NCBI GenBank assembly: GCA_022823665.1
Contig: JAJEHN010000024.1
Span: 1-64,000, forward strand
Origin: Thermoanaerobaculia bacterium
GTDB taxonomy: Bacteria > Acidobacteriota > Thermoanaerobaculia > Multivoradales > Multivoraceae
Length of the DNA: 64,000 nucleotides
Direction: 5' to 3'
Shown here: piece after piece, positions 35,545 to 46,904 of the stretch
Numbering within the stretch: the first letter of the stretch is position 1
Layout: every line of letters starts with the position of its first letter
Made by a program: the position numbers and the translations under genes
The notes under the pieces: model-generated
What the model saw: the letters and a program-made list of their open reading frames with translations, nothing else
The model's database searches: none
Told to the model about the DNA's origin: nothing

Positions 35545-36977
35545 GTGCTGTTGCCGCTCGCCGCGGCGGTACCCGTGTTCGCCATCGCCGCCGTACCGGG
35601 CGGGTCATTGCGCCGCCTGTTGCTGGGGTGGTTGCATGGCCTGGTGGCGTGGCTGGTCGCGGTGCCGTGGATCGCCAGCACGCTGGAGATCTACGGTGGT
35701 CTGCCCGGCTTCGCGTCGGTGCTGCTCCTGGGTCTGCTGGCGCTCTACCTGGGGCTCTACCACGGCCTGTTCTGCTGGCTCGCGGGCAGGCTGCTCGCTC
35801 GCGGCGATGCACTGTCCCTCCTGCTCGCGCCGGCGATCTGGGTCGCTCTGGAGTGGGTTCGCGGGCTCGGCCCCTCGGGGTTCCCGTGGAACCTGCTCGC
35901 GTACGCCTGGGTGGACGTCCCCGGGGCTCTCGACGCGACCCGCTGGATCGGAAGTTGGGGTCTCTCGTTCCTGGTCGCCGCCACCGCTCTCGCGCTGTTT
36001 CTCCTCGTTGATCGGGAGAGGCGCCGCGGGGCGGGAGCGGCTCTGGTCGCGGTCGCGGCCATCCTCTCGATCGCGCGCTGGACCAACCTGGATCGGCCGC
36101 CCGGGGACGAACGCCGCCTCGACGTGGCGGTGGTGCAGCCCAACATCCACATGGCGACCGCGGCAATGGTCGACGGAGGACCGGACGACCAGTTCGCCGA
36201 CCTCGCCTCCAACCAGGAGCGGCTCTTCGCGCTGAGCCGGGAGGCCTGCGAACCCGGGCGGCTCGTCGTCTGGCCGGAGAGCGCCGGCTGGCCGTACCAG
36301 GTGGAACGGGACGGTGCCTTCGCCGGCGATCTCGAGGAAGTCGTCGCGGGTGGCTGCTCCCTGCTGCTCAACAGCGCGCGCTGGGACCGGTCGGCTCCGG
36401 ACGAGCGGGCGTTCAACGCGGCCTATCTGTTGACGCCCGGTTCGGGCCGCGCCCGGCGCCAGACCTACGACAAGATGCACCTCGTTCCCTTCGGCGAGTA
36501 CGTGCCGTTCGGCCGCCATCTGCCGGCGGTACGCCAGTTGGCCCGCCAGGCCGGGGGTTTCTCTCCCGGCGACGAGGTTCGCCTCCTCGAAGTGGACGGC
36601 GCCGTGCTGGGAGTGTCGATCTGCTTCGAGATCGTCTTCCCGGAGCAGGTTGCGGCCCGCGTGCGGCGCGGAGCGAACCTCCTCGTCACGATCACGAACG
36701 ACTCCTGGTACGGCCGAACCTGGGCGCCTCACCAGCACCTGCGACCCGCCCGTTTCCGCGCGGCCGAGAACGGCCGGCCGCTCGTCCGGGCCGCGATCAC
36801 CGGCATCTCGGCCGTGATCGACCGGCGGGGCCGGGTGCTGGCCGACTCACCGATCGACGAGGCGATGGTCATGAGGGCGCAGGTCGTTCCGCTTGGCGGC
36901 ATGACTCCCTTCGCCCGCGCGCCGCTGCTCGTGCCTCTGCTTTGCGTGGCGCTCGCAGGCTTTGCCATACTGCGCCG

Positions 36978-36981
<4 letters not shown>
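35545..36981 (+). CDS. lnt: Apolipoprotein N-acyltransferase
   Basis: Lnt adds the third acyl chain to lipoproteins in the inner membrane. Several membrane helices are followed by a nitrilase domain. The catalytic triad is visible: Glu in VWPESAGWPYQ, Lys in YDKMHLVPFGEYVPF, and Cys in VSICFEIVFPE. The first standard start, GTG 35545, gives 478 residues but cuts off the first helix (SLWFQLALSAGGGVWW), which is encoded in frame upstream. A CTG at 35404 overlapping the SPOR gene stop would give 525 residues, the usual Lnt size. The true start is therefore uncertain. Its stop overlaps prfB (ATGA). Confidence 0.92.
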
Positions 36982-38086
<1,105 letters not shown>

Positions 38087-38103
<17 letters not shown>

Positions 38104-39727
38104 CAGCGCTCCCGCGGTCGACTTCGTGTCGCCGCTGCCTCCGGTCAGGTCGGGGATCGCGGACTACAGCGTCGACCTGCTCGACGAGCTCGCACCGCTC
38201 TGCGACCTGCGCCTGGTCCGCCTGCCGGGGCAGGAGATCGCGTCCCACGTCCTGGATCGATACCCGGTGGTCGACGCGGCGGCGCTCGACCCGGCCGGAC
38301 GCCTGCCCTTCTACCAGATGGGCAACAACGTCTACCACGAGGGCGTCCGCCGGCTCGCCCTGGATTCCCCGGGGGTCGTGACCGTGCACGACCTGCGCCT
38401 GCACCACCTGCTGGTCGAGTCGACCCTGGCCTCCGGGAATCTCGATGCCTACGTCAGCGGCCTCGGCGAGGAGCACGGCTGGGAGGGCGCGGCCGCGGCG
38501 CTGTCGATCCGTTGGGGCGGCCACGGCCGGGCGCGGCTGTTCGAGATGCCGGCGCACCGCTCCCTGTTGCTCCGGCAGCGCGGCCTCCTGACCCATAGCG
38601 ATTGGGGTCTCCGGTTCCTCGAGGAGGAGCTGGGCCAGGAGTCGGGGCGGGCCGGGGGCCGGCTGCCGCCGATGCGCCGGGTGCCGATGCCGATGCCGGC
38701 GCCCGCTCTACCCGGGCCCGAGCAGGCGGCGGCCTGGCGGCGGCGAGCCGGCGTTCCTCGCTCGGCCGTCCTGATCGGTTCTTTCGGCTTCCAGACGCCG
38801 ATCAAACGCACGGACGTGCTGCTGCGCGTTCTCGCCGAACCGGGGATGGAACAGGCGCACGCGCTGGTGGTGGGAGAGGTCGCGCCGGAACTCGATCTCG
38901 ACGCCCTGGCCCGGGATCTGGGGGTCCAGGATCGGGTCACGATGGCCGGCTTCCTCGACACGGCGGCGTTCCCGACGGCCATCGCCGCCTGCGATCTGTG
39001 CCTCAACCTGCGCTACCCGAGCGCCGGCGAAACCTCGGCCTCGCTGCTTCGCATCCTCGCGCTGGGCCGGGCCGCGGTGGTCTCCGACTACGCCCAGTTC
39101 GTTGAACTGCCGGACGACATCGTCATCAAGGCTCCGCTCAAGGACGATCCGGGCGCTGAGGCAGGCGCGCTCGCGTTCCTGCTGCGGGGTCTTCTCGCCG
39201 CGCCGGACCGGCTCGCCGGGATGGGCGCCGCGGCGCGGGCCTTCATCGAGCGCGAGCACCGGCCGGCGTCGGTGGCCCGGGCGGTCTTCGAGGCTCTGGA
39301 CGAGTGGTCGCGCGCTCCGGACGGAGAGCGGCCTGCGCCGCCGCGGCCGCCAGCCCCCACCTCGTTGACCTGGGGCTGGTTGCCGGGGCGGATCGAGGTG
39401 GAGGGCTGCGACCCGCCCTGGCCGGATGGCGAGCGCCGCTCGATCGAACTCGTCGTCGCGAACACGGGCTTCGCCACCTGGCTTTCGGGCCACAACCAGG
39501 ACGGCGGCGTCGTGCTCGAGCCTCAGCTCTGGAGCGGTGGGCGGGACCTGTTCCGGGGAAGGCCGTGGATTCCGCTGCCGCGGGACCTGCCGCCGGGCGA
39601 CTCGTGCCGGATCCCCCTCAGGCTCCGGCGACCGATCGGCCGGGCCCGCCTCCGGTTCGAGCCGCACCTCTTCGGCGGCGGTTCGATGACGCTTTGCGGC
39701 GCAACCGCTTTCGACCGCGCACTGTGA
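38087..39727 (+). CDS. GT-B glycosyltransferase (family 4-like)
   Basis: This 546-residue protein has an N-terminal domain beginning FVSPLPPVRSGIADYS, a pattern of GT4 enzymes. The C-terminal nucleotide-sugar half has GSFGFQTPIKRTDVLL, DRVTMAGFLDT and the SAGETSASLLRILALGRA donor-site region. The last 110 residues (about 430-546) form an extra beta domain with EPQLWSGGRDLF. It probably transfers a sugar to a cell-surface glycan. ATG 38087 overlaps prfB by 17 nt, and its stop overlaps the next GTG. Donor and acceptor are unknown. Confidence 0.85.
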
Positions 39728-41553
39728 CCCAAGGCACGGTGGGGCGGCGGTGGTCCTGGCTTCTGCTCGCCGGACTGCTGCTCGCCCTGTTCACGTCCAC
39801 GATGCGGTCGGATGCCGTCGGCGCCGGGGAGCGGGAAATCACCTTCCGTATGGCGGCGCTGAGTCTGGCCTGGGATGGCGACCTGAACTACGGCCGCGCG
39901 GACTACGACCGCTACGTCCGCCTCCTCGGGAGGGAGCCTGAGGCAGTCGCCCTGGAAAGCAGTACCGGCGGCGCCCGGATCGGTTTCGCGCGGCCACCGG
40001 CCTACGCCGTGCTGGCGGCGCCGTTCGTCCGCATCTCTCCCCGGTGGGGACCGGCGCTGCTGAACTGGCTGCTGCTGGCGGTTGCGGCGACCGGGTCGGC
40101 CCTGGTGCTCGAGCGACGCGTCGGTCCCTGGGCGCCGGCCTGGATCGCCGTGTTCGTCGCCGGCACGACGGTCTTCACCCTGTTGCCGCTGCCATCGCCG
40201 GGGACGTTCCGCCTCGCCGCATCGGCTCTGGCATGGGCGCTCGTCGTTCACGTGATGCCGATGGGCGGGCCTTCCGAGCGGCGAAACGCAGCAGGGAGTC
40301 CCGGTGGCGAAGGAAGCGGCAGCGAAGGTGAGGGCCGTGCTCCGGGTGCGCGGGCCTTCTGGCCCGCATCCGCGGCGCTCCGCTGGTCGCTCGTCGGCTT
40401 CCTGCTCACGCTCGCCACGGTCGCCTCCGTCGACGGTCTGAGCCTGTTGCCGGCGCTGATCGCGGCCGCCTGGCTGGCCCTTGCGCAACCGCGGCGGGGA
40501 GCCGCCTTCCTCGCCCTCGCGGTGACGGCGGTGCTGACCGCCGGCGCATCGTTCGGGACATCGGCGCTCGCCCGCGGCGGCTTCGGACCGGTGGAGCGGG
40601 CGGTGTTCAGTCCTTCGACCGGCTTTCCGGCCGTCGACTTCGAGGTGGAGGAGTGGCGTCTCGACCCGCTACCAGCCGGCGGCGTCGAGCGAACCCGGTC
40701 CGGTCCCGAGTTCCGGGCCGGCGGCGCGGGTCCGGAGACTCTGCTCCACGGGGTCGCCGGCCGGACCGTCGGGATCGTCCCCTACGGCGTACCCCTCGTA
40801 GCGGCGGCGCTCTGGGGCCTGTTCGCCGCCGGCTGGCGGCGGGCGCTCCTCCTTGGCGGGCTCGCCTCCGTTGCCGCGCGCGTCGTTCTCTTCCCGTTCG
40901 ACCTCGGCGACGAGTCCGTGCTGACGGGCCCCGGCGGGATCGGCGCCGTTCTTCCGATGTTCTGGCTCCCCGCCGGCCGGCTGCGGCTGGCGAAGATCGC
41001 CGCGGTCGCCGCTTCTTCGGCTCTCTTCCTGTACCCGCTCTGGCTGCGGCCCGCCGCGGCGTTCGGGCCGCACCCGGCGGCCGAGGGTGCACTGCACCGT
41101 TTCCTGGCGGTGGAGGCCGGCCAACGTCCGCGGGCCGGAGAACCGGCGGACCTGTTCGCCGGTGGCGTCTGGCTGCGGCCTGTTGCGGGCCGGATCACTC
41201 CGTTCGGTGAGTCGGGGCTCCTGGTCGAAGGCGGTTCGGCTGAGTTTCTCGTCGCGTGGGAACCGGCCGCGCCCGCCAGCAGGGAAACGGACGGCGAGGT
41301 GAGCCGGACGCGGCTCCGGCTTCTCCTGGAGCGGGAGGACACGGCCCTGGAGGTCGTGGGCGCGGAAGTGGAGGAGAGCAGGTCCCTTCCATCGGGTCGA
41401 AAGTCGGTGCGCCTGCTTCTGGACGCACCGGAAGCGCGCCACCGGATGTGGTGGTCGAACGGCTCCGTCGACCTGTTTCGACTGGGTCTGACTCTGGACG
41501 GAGGCGACGATCCGGCGTCGCAGCACGTGCTGGGGATAGGGTCGGTTCCGTGA
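39724..41553 (+). CDS. Polytopic membrane protein of unknown function
   Basis: This 609-residue protein has many hydrophobic helices in the first two thirds and a soluble C-terminal third (about 465-609). The order (short N-terminus, a helix, a periplasmic loop with RPPAYAVLAAPF, then repeated helices) recalls GT-C glycosyltransferases. I see no clear catalytic acidic pair, so this is only a resemblance. GTG 39724 overlaps the stop of the glycosyltransferase, so they are co-translated. A small hairpin repeat lies within it at 40350-40367. Confidence 0.6.
   Translation: MTQGTVGRRWSWLLLAGLLLALFTSTMRSDAVGAGEREITFRMAALSLAWDGDLNYGRADYDRYVRLLGREPEAVALESSTGGARIGFARPPAYAVLAAPFVRISPRWGPALLNWLLLAVAATGSALVLERRVGPWAPAWIAVFVAGTTVFTLLPLPSPGTFRLAASALAWALVVHVMPMGGPSERRNAAGSPGGEGSGSEGEGRAPGARAFWPASAALRWSLVGFLLTLATVASVDGLSLLPALIAAAWLALAQPRRGAAFLALAVTAVLTAGASFGTSALARGGFGPVERAVFSPSTGFPAVDFEVEEWRLDPLPAGGVERTRSGPEFRAGGAGPETLLHGVAGRTVGIVPYGVPLVAAALWGLFAAGWRRALLLGGLASVAARVVLFPFDLGDESVLTGPGGIGAVLPMFWLPAGRLRLAKIAAVAASSALFLYPLWLRPAAAFGPHPAAEGALHRFLAVEAGQRPRAGEPADLFAGGVWLRPVAGRITPFGESGLLVEGGSAEFLVAWEPAAPASRETDGEVSRTRLRLLLEREDTALEVVGAEVEESRSLPSGRKSVRLLLDAPEARHRMWWSNGSVDLFRLGLTLDGGDDPASQHVLGIGSVP
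40350..40367 (+). repeat. Small hairpin repeat inside a gene
   Basis: GCGGGCC-TTCT-GGCCCGC is a 7-bp stem with a TTCT loop. It is nearly the same as 50791-50808 (GCGGGTC-TTCT-GACCCGC), where the stem base pair differs on both sides. Both are preceded by GGGTGC. The reading frame stays open across it. Confidence 0.45.
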
Positions 41554-42128
41554 GTTGGATCCTCCAGATTCAACGCCGGCTCGAGGGGTCGAGGCGGCTG
41601 CCCGCGGCGCCGGGCGGCGAAGGCAGCAGCGTCGTCGTCGTCGTGCCGCTGTACGTCGAGTCGGCCGAACTCTGGACGGTGCTGCGGGAAGAGCCGAACG
41701 AGTCGCCTCCGCTCAGTTTCCCGGCGGCCGCCTTCGAGGGCGACGACCCGTGGCCGACCGTGGCGCGCCTCGGCAGCGTCGGTCTCGGCGTCGACCCGTC
41801 GCGAATTCTCCGGCTCGGCGAGCTGGACGAGGTCGGGGGCAGTGGCGGCTTCAGGATGCGGGCATGCGTGGTCGCGGTTCCGTCTCCCGAGGACGACGGC
41901 AGCAACACGGAGGCGCCGGGCGTGCGGCTGCCGCTTTCCGCGCTGCGGCACCCCCGGCTGGTCGAGGAGCGGACGTTCGAGATCGAGGGGCGGCAGGTGC
42001 CGCTCGCCGTCTACCATCTCGGGCGGCACCGCTTGTGGGGGCCGGCCCTCGACGTGTTGCTCCAGCTCCTGGAGGTGCTGGAGCGCCCCGAAGCGGTGCG
42101 GGAGGCGCCGGCCGCCAGCTTGAACTGA
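41550..42128 (+). CDS. Nudix-fold-like protein without a catalytic Nudix box
   Basis: The protein has 192 residues and an outline like a CoA pyrophosphatase-type Nudix protein. VVVVVPLYVESAELWTVLRE stands for the first strand, LSFPAAAFEGDDPWPT for the FPGG region, ILRLGELDEVGGSGGF for the following strand, and VRLPLSAL for the later helix. The Nudix box glutamates are gone: RLGSVGLG stands where REVxEExG belongs. It is therefore likely inactive or a binding protein. GTG 41550 overlaps the previous stop, and the gene ends the lnt-prfB-glycosyltransferase run. Confidence 0.6.
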   Translation: MSWILQIQRRLEGSRRLPAAPGGEGSSVVVVVPLYVESAELWTVLREEPNESPPLSFPAAAFEGDDPWPTVARLGSVGLGVDPSRILRLGELDEVGGSGGFRMRACVVAVPSPEDDGSNTEAPGVRLPLSALRHPRLVEERTFEIEGRQVPLAVYHLGRHRLWGPALDVLLQLLEVLERPEAVREAPAASLN

Positions 42129-42207
42129 CTCACACGTAGCGTTCCGCGGCGCAAGCTCCTAGAATGCGCCCGATCCGACCCGCCGGGTCTCTGAACCAGG
42201 GGAGAAC

Positions 42208-43255
<1,048 letters not shown>

Positions 43256-43269
<14 letters not shown>

Positions 43270-44461
43270 GCGATCCGCCCAGCAGGGCCGCGATCTCCTC
43301 GTGGCGAGCCTCTGCGTCCCTTTCGCCGACCTCGATCAGAGCTCGAATGTAGTCGGGCTGGAACATCAGGAGGCTGAGCAGGTCCGGGCTCTTCGTGTCG
43401 CGGGTGCCGAGACCGCGGGTCATGAAGCGGAACGCCTTGGGCAGCCGGGGCTCGAAGCGGCCGGCGAGCTGCCCCAGGTCCTCGGAGGGGCGCAGCAGCA
43501 CGAGGTCGACGAGGCGAAGCGAACCCCGTTCGGACTCCGGCATCCGGGCCAGCAGGCCGTTCACGAGTTCCATCCGGTTCGCGTCCTGGTCGAGCTGATC
43601 CAGGAAGACGGCGTTGAGGAGCACGCCCGCGAACTGGGCCGGCGGCGGGTACGCGACGGCAGCGGCCCTGGGCGCCAGGGGCTCGTGCCGCGTGGACACC
43701 GCGATCAGCCGGTCGCAGCCGAGGTGCAGGGCCGGAGACAGCGGTGAGGTCAGACGCACGCCGCCGTCGCCGTGCCAGGCGTCGCCGATCCGCACCGCCG
43801 GGAAGATCAGCGGCAGCGAGGCGGAGGCGAGGACGTGGTCGAGCGTCAGCCGCGCCCGCTCCGAGCGGCGCTTCGGCCGTTCCCAGGTCTCGATGTCGCG
43901 GCCCTGAACCCAGGTGACCGTCTGCCCGGTCGACCACTCGACGGTGGTCACGGCGACTGCGTCCAGGCGGCCGCGGTCCAGGTTCTTCGCGATTCCCGGC
44001 AGCACGCGGCCATTGCCTGAGTCGGCGCCGAGCACCTCGCCAAGGTGCCCGCCCAGCGGCGACGTGTCCACCAGACCGCGAACCTGCGGCCGGTAACGCA
44101 GACCGCCCGAAGCCAGGTTCAGCAGCCAGCGGACGACCATGCCGCCCAGCGACCAGCCGTCGTCCCGGAACACGTGATCGGGCGTCAGCTCGAGCCAGAT
44201 CCGGCTCAGTTCTTCCGTTGCCTCGGCTGCGCTGCCCTGATGAGAGGCGAGGAAGGAAGCGTTGATCGCGCCCGCCGAAACGCCGGTCAGCACGTCGAAG
44301 TGGAACTCGGGAAGCCGTTTCGCCAGGTGCCGGACCAGCCCCACCTGGTAGGCCGCCCGCGCGCCGCCGCCGGTGAGGACGAGACCGATTCGGCAACCGC
44401 GGTCCCGGTGGCCGCCGCCGCTGGGCTTGCGCTCGGGTGTCCCTTTTGTTGGCAGCGGCAC
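43256..44461 (-). CDS. Patatin-like phospholipase
   Basis: This 401-residue protein has the patatin hydrolase features: oxyanion glycines in [13 protein letters not shown] (near residues 28-38), nucleophile serine in GVSAGAINA, and catalytic aspartate in [10 protein letters not shown]. It probably hydrolyses membrane phospholipids. No signal peptide is visible. The stop codon overlaps the 3' end of fbaB on the opposite strand by 14 bp, so the two messages are antisense at their ends. Confidence 0.9.
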
Positions 44462-44498
44462 GCGATCAGCCCTTGATCCTGCTCTTCGGCAGCCTCGT

Positions 44499-44888
44499 TC
44501 AGATCAGTTCGACGCGGCCTTCGAGCCCCGGAGCACTGGCGAGCTTCCGGTCCGCCGTCAGCAAGATCGTGGAGAGGGCCTCGGCCAAGGCGACATAGAT
44601 CGCGTCATACGCCGAGACGTTGTGCCGGAGTTCCCAGATGCGGTCCAGGAACCGGTGATGACCGTATCGCTCTGCCGGAAGATCACGCCAGTCGCGCAGG
44701 GCCTGCAGACCCCGGTCGGCCCCGAAGGCGCCCCGAATGACGTAGCTCCTCAGGGTCTGGGCGATCTCCAGATCCGCCAGATGCGGGACGTGAATCTCGA
44801 CGGACTCCCGTCGCAGTCTTTCGCTCAGGCGACGACCCCGGGCGGTGTCCAGGAGCAGTTCGACGGCCGCGGAGGCGTCGATCACCAC
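44499..44888 (-). CDS. vapC: PIN-domain ribonuclease toxin
   Basis: This 129-residue VapC/FitB-type toxin has the four acidic metal ligands: D4 (MVIDASA), E41, D95 (SAYDAIYVA) and D113 (TADRKLA). PIN toxins usually cut tRNA or rRNA in a magnesium-dependent way. The first GTG (44888) overlaps the antitoxin stop; the next GTG is equally possible. All catalytic residues are intact, so the toxin is likely active. Confidence 0.9.
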   Translation of the reverse strand: MVIDASAAVELLLDTARGRRLSERLRRESVEIHVPHLADLEIAQTLRSYVIRGAFGADRGLQALRDWRDLPAERYGHHRFLDRIWELRHNVSAYDAIYVALAEALSTILLTADRKLASAPGLEGRVELI

Positions 44889-45118
44889 TCCCGAGATTCC
44901 CTGGCCTCTCGCAGTACCTCGGCAGGCGACTTGTCCAGTGTCACCGGCGGCGAACTGCGAATCCTGTCCAGCACTTCCCGGCGGCTCGGCCGGCGCACGA
45001 TCCGTTCGATCTCGCGCAACACGAAGTGGGACATGGACACCCCTTCGAGCGCGGCCCGACTCTTCAGAAGCCGGTGGGTATCTTCGGGGACGTTTCGGAT
45101 CTGGAGCATCTTGGACAT
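44882..45118 (-). CDS. vapB: Ribbon-helix-helix antitoxin (FitA-like)
   Basis: This 78-residue antitoxin begins MSKMLQIRNVPEDTHRLLKS, a FitA/VapB-like ribbon-helix-helix with HFVLREIERI as the second helix. The C-terminal half is charged and would wrap the toxin. ATG 45118 gives the family N-terminus and follows TAGGAT; a longer in-frame start at 45181 would overlap lipB and add 21 unrelated residues. It precedes and overlaps vapC, so the pair is one operon, probably self-repressed. Confidence 0.88.
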   Translation of the reverse strand: MSKMLQIRNVPEDTHRLLKSRAALEGVSMSHFVLREIERIVRRPSRREVLDRIRSSPPVTLDKSPAEVLREARESREW

Positions 45119-45179
45119 GTCTTGGATCCTAGTTTCATGTGAGGAACATGGCAACTCGCGAAAGCGTAGGCTTGTGGAC

Positions 45180-45968
45180 ATGGCTGAGACGCGAGAGGTC
45201 GCCGCGCCGCGTGCGGAGGCGCCGATTCGCGCGGCCTGGCTGGGCCGGGTCGGCTACGGGCGCGGGGTCGAGTTGCAGGAGAGGATCAGACGGGGGATTC
45301 TGGAGAACGACCCGGACGCGATGGACTCGTTGCTCCTGCTCGAGCACCCGCCCACCTACACGGTGGGCCGGAACTGCGCCGGCGGCGATGTCCTGGCGGC
45401 GCCGGAGTGGCTCGAGCAGCGTGGAATCACCGTCGCCGAATGCGACCGCGGGGGCCGCGCGACGTATCACGGTCCGGGTCAGCTCGTGGGGTACCCGGTC
45501 ATCGATCTCCGGCCCGACCGCCGCAATGTGCGCGCCTACGTCCGCGATCTGCAGGAGGCGCTGGTCAGGACGCTTGCGGCGTTCGACGTCGCTGCCGTGG
45601 GCGGCGAGGAACGGGAGCGGATCGGCGTCTGGGTCGGTCGCCGGAAGATCGCCTCGATCGGCATCCACCTCCGGCGCTGGGTGACGACCCACGGATTCGC
45701 TCTGAATGTCACGACCGACCTGGCCGACTTCGCCGGCATCCTCTCCTGCGGCTTCGACGCCGGCGTGATGACTTCCATCGAGGAACTCACGGGCCGCCGG
45801 CCCGGTCTGGAGGACGTCGCCGGGTGTTGCGCGGAGAACTTCGCGCGGGTTTTCGAGCGTCGTCTCGTCTCTGCGGAACCCGCCGAGATGGGCTTCGGGC
45901 CGACGCTGCGCGACGCTAGGATCCACGGTGACCCGCGGCCGCTCGAGAGTCGGTCGCCCGAGTCGTAA
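45180..45968 (+). CDS. lipB: Octanoyltransferase LipB
   Basis: LipB (262 residues) moves octanoyl groups from acyl carrier protein to lipoyl domains. GRATYHGPGQLVGYPV, GRRKIASIGIHLRRW (catalytic lysine) and the nucleophile cysteine in GILSCGFDAGV are clear. ATG 45180 was chosen over a longer open frame that runs antisense through vapBC. lipA follows 5 nt later; the two make lipoate from acyl-ACP. Confidence 0.95.
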   Translation: MAETREVAAPRAEAPIRAAWLGRVGYGRGVELQERIRRGILENDPDAMDSLLLLEHPPTYTVGRNCAGGDVLAAPEWLEQRGITVAECDRGGRATYHGPGQLVGYPVIDLRPDRRNVRAYVRDLQEALVRTLAAFDVAAVGGEERERIGVWVGRRKIASIGIHLRRWVTTHGFALNVTTDLADFAGILSCGFDAGVMTSIEELTGRRPGLEDVAGCCAENFARVFERRLVSAEPAEMGFGPTLRDARIHGDPRPLESRSPES

Positions 45969-45973
45969 CCCAC

Positions 45974-46894
45974 ATGGACGAACTCGTCTCCATCGGCGCC
46001 CCGCCGCCCGTCGGCGGCGCCGCGCGCCCGCCGCGGCCCGACTGGCTGCGCATCCGGCTGAGCACGCCGGAGCCGTACCAGCGTGTCCGACGGCTGATGG
46101 AAGGGCTGAACCTGAACACGGTGTGCGAGGAGGCCCGCTGTCCGAACATCTACGAGTGCTGGGGCGAGCACGGCACCGCGACGTTCATGATCCTCGGCGA
46201 CACCTGCACGCGCCGCTGCGGGTTCTGCGCCGTCCACACCGGCCGGCCCGCGGCCGGCGTCGACGCGGACGAACCGGCGCGGGTGGCGGAAGCCGCGGCC
46301 GCCATGGGCCTGCGCCACGTGGTCGTCACGTCGGTCGACCGGGACGATCTTGCGGACGGCGGCGCCGGGCACTTCGCCGACACGATCCGCGCAATCCGCG
46401 AGCGGCTCGCGGGGGCCGCGGTCGAGGTCCTGACTCCGGACTTCCGGGGCGTCGGTGACGCTCTGGACATCGTGCTCGCGGAGCGACCCGAGGTGTTCTC
46501 GCACAACGTGGAGACGGTTCCACGGCTGTACCGGCAGGCGCGCCCCGGCAGCAGCTACGAACGGAGTCTGGCGCTGCTCGAGGAGTCGGCGGCCCGCCGC
46601 GACAGCGGCGGCTACGCGGGCAGGGTGAAGACGGGTCTGATGGTGGGCCTGGGCGAGACGACGGCGGAGCTCGAGGCGACGATCCGCGACATCCGGTCGG
46701 CCGGAACCGGGATCCTGACGATCGGCCAGTATCTCCAGCCGACCCGCGACCACCTGCCGGTCGACCGCTACGTGCACCCGGACGAGTTCGCCCGCCTGCG
46801 CGGGTTCGCACTCGGACTGGGCTTCCGCCACTGCGAGGCCGGCCCGCTCGTGCGCAGCAGCTATCACGCTCACGAGCACGTCGCCCGCTCCTGA
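45974..46894 (+). CDS. lipA: Lipoyl synthase LipA
   Basis: LipA (306 residues) is a radical SAM enzyme that inserts two sulphurs into the octanoyl chain. The auxiliary cluster motif CEEARCPNIYEC and the SAM cluster CTRRCGFC are both intact, and GLGETTAE binds SAM. The C-terminal serine ligand lies in RSSYHAHEH. It sits between lipB and a proline dehydrogenase gene. Confidence 0.96.
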   Translation: MDELVSIGAPPPVGGAARPPRPDWLRIRLSTPEPYQRVRRLMEGLNLNTVCEEARCPNIYECWGEHGTATFMILGDTCTRRCGFCAVHTGRPAAGVDADEPARVAEAAAAMGLRHVVVTSVDRDDLADGGAGHFADTIRAIRERLAGAAVEVLTPDFRGVGDALDIVLAERPEVFSHNVETVPRLYRQARPGSSYERSLALLEESAARRDSGGYAGRVKTGLMVGLGETTAELEATIRDIRSAGTGILTIGQYLQPTRDHLPVDRYVHPDEFARLRGFALGLGFRHCEAGPLVRSSYHAHEHVARS

Positions 46895-46904
46895 TGGAGA
46901 GCCC

